This document shows positions 6,029-6,086 of a DNA stretch of 6,086 nt, piece by piece. The notes beneath the pieces are model-generated. The model was given only the letters and a program-made list of their open reading frames with translations, was not told where the DNA came from and ran no database searches. The position numbers and the translations under genes were made by a program. Origin of the DNA: Betaproteobacteria bacterium (GTDB lineage: Bacteria; Pseudomonadota; Gammaproteobacteria; Burkholderiales; SG8-41); NCBI GenBank assembly GCA_021414185.1, contig JAIOOZ010000373.1, positions 1 through 6,086 of the forward strand, written 5' to 3'. Positions within the stretch are counted from its first letter, which is position 1, and every line of letters begins with the position of its first letter.

Positions 6029-6086
6029 GCCGATGACCTTGGATCAAAGGCGTCGCGCACCGCATCGGCGAACAGGTTGGCCGCCA
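6025..6086 (-). CDS. C-terminal end of a DppC/OppC-type peptide ABC permease (partial)
   Basis: Only the last 19 complete codons are inside the window, ending in TGA at 6025-6027. They read AANLFADAVRDAFDPRSSA, which matches the characteristic end of DppC/OppC inner-membrane permeases (N-L-x-G/A-D-x-x-R-D-A-x-D-P-R). The fused ATPase gene follows on the same strand, as expected for a peptide importer operon with permeases before ATPases. The rest of the gene lies beyond the right edge. Confidence 0.8.
   Translation of the reverse strand, partial: AANLFADAVRDAFDPRSSA

Noticed and set aside
5910..6065. In-frame extension of the ABC ATPase to the ATG at 6065 (706 residues)
   Set aside because: It would start inside the permease gene and add 52 residues rich in Arg, Pro and Gly with no family counterpart; the TTG at 5909 matches the usual domain start.

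Overview
The window looks like a piece of a GC-rich proteobacterial chromosome, most likely a betaproteobacterium. That guess rests on the MltD sequence style, the Dpp/Opp-type operon layout and the BrnT module, not on a marker gene. Only the first gene (1-1232) reads on the + strand; everything from 6086 down to 1229 reads on the - strand.

Region 1-1232: the 3' two thirds or more of an MltD-type membrane-bound lytic transglycosylase. The gene is split by a perfect 32-bp tandem duplication (661-692 and 693-724). Because 32 is not a multiple of three, the catalytic domain ends in a premature stop at 781-783, and the LysM-containing C-terminus is left in another frame. Removing one copy restores a single continuous protein.

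Region 1229-1736 (-): a compact BrnT-type toxin gene with a TTG start and a perfect Shine-Dalgarno site. It is followed, with a 14-bp overlap, by a short antitoxin-like gene. The antitoxin stop codon overlaps the mltD stop codon on the palindrome CTAG.

Region about 1740-3944 (-): a segment of clearly lower GC (about 50% in counted blocks, against about 73% in a block of the ABC gene). It encodes two membrane proteins I do not recognise: a 273-residue protein with two transmembrane helices around a long extracytoplasmic helical domain, then a 278-residue protein with about five transmembrane helices. Just upstream (3623-3870) lie apparent traces of a third small membrane protein gene. It is out of frame in a G-run, and its end would overlap the next start as ATGA. 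This is the best candidate here for an undescribed system, probably an acquired membrane module.

Region 3945-6086 (-): a fused double-ATPase subunit of a Dpp/Opp/Gsi-type peptide ABC importer, preceded by the last codons of its permease gene (dppC/oppC type). The roughly 115-bp spacer between them holds two strong hairpins and a 40-codon ORF that overlaps both neighbours. The solute-binding protein and the permeases should lie beyond the right edge.
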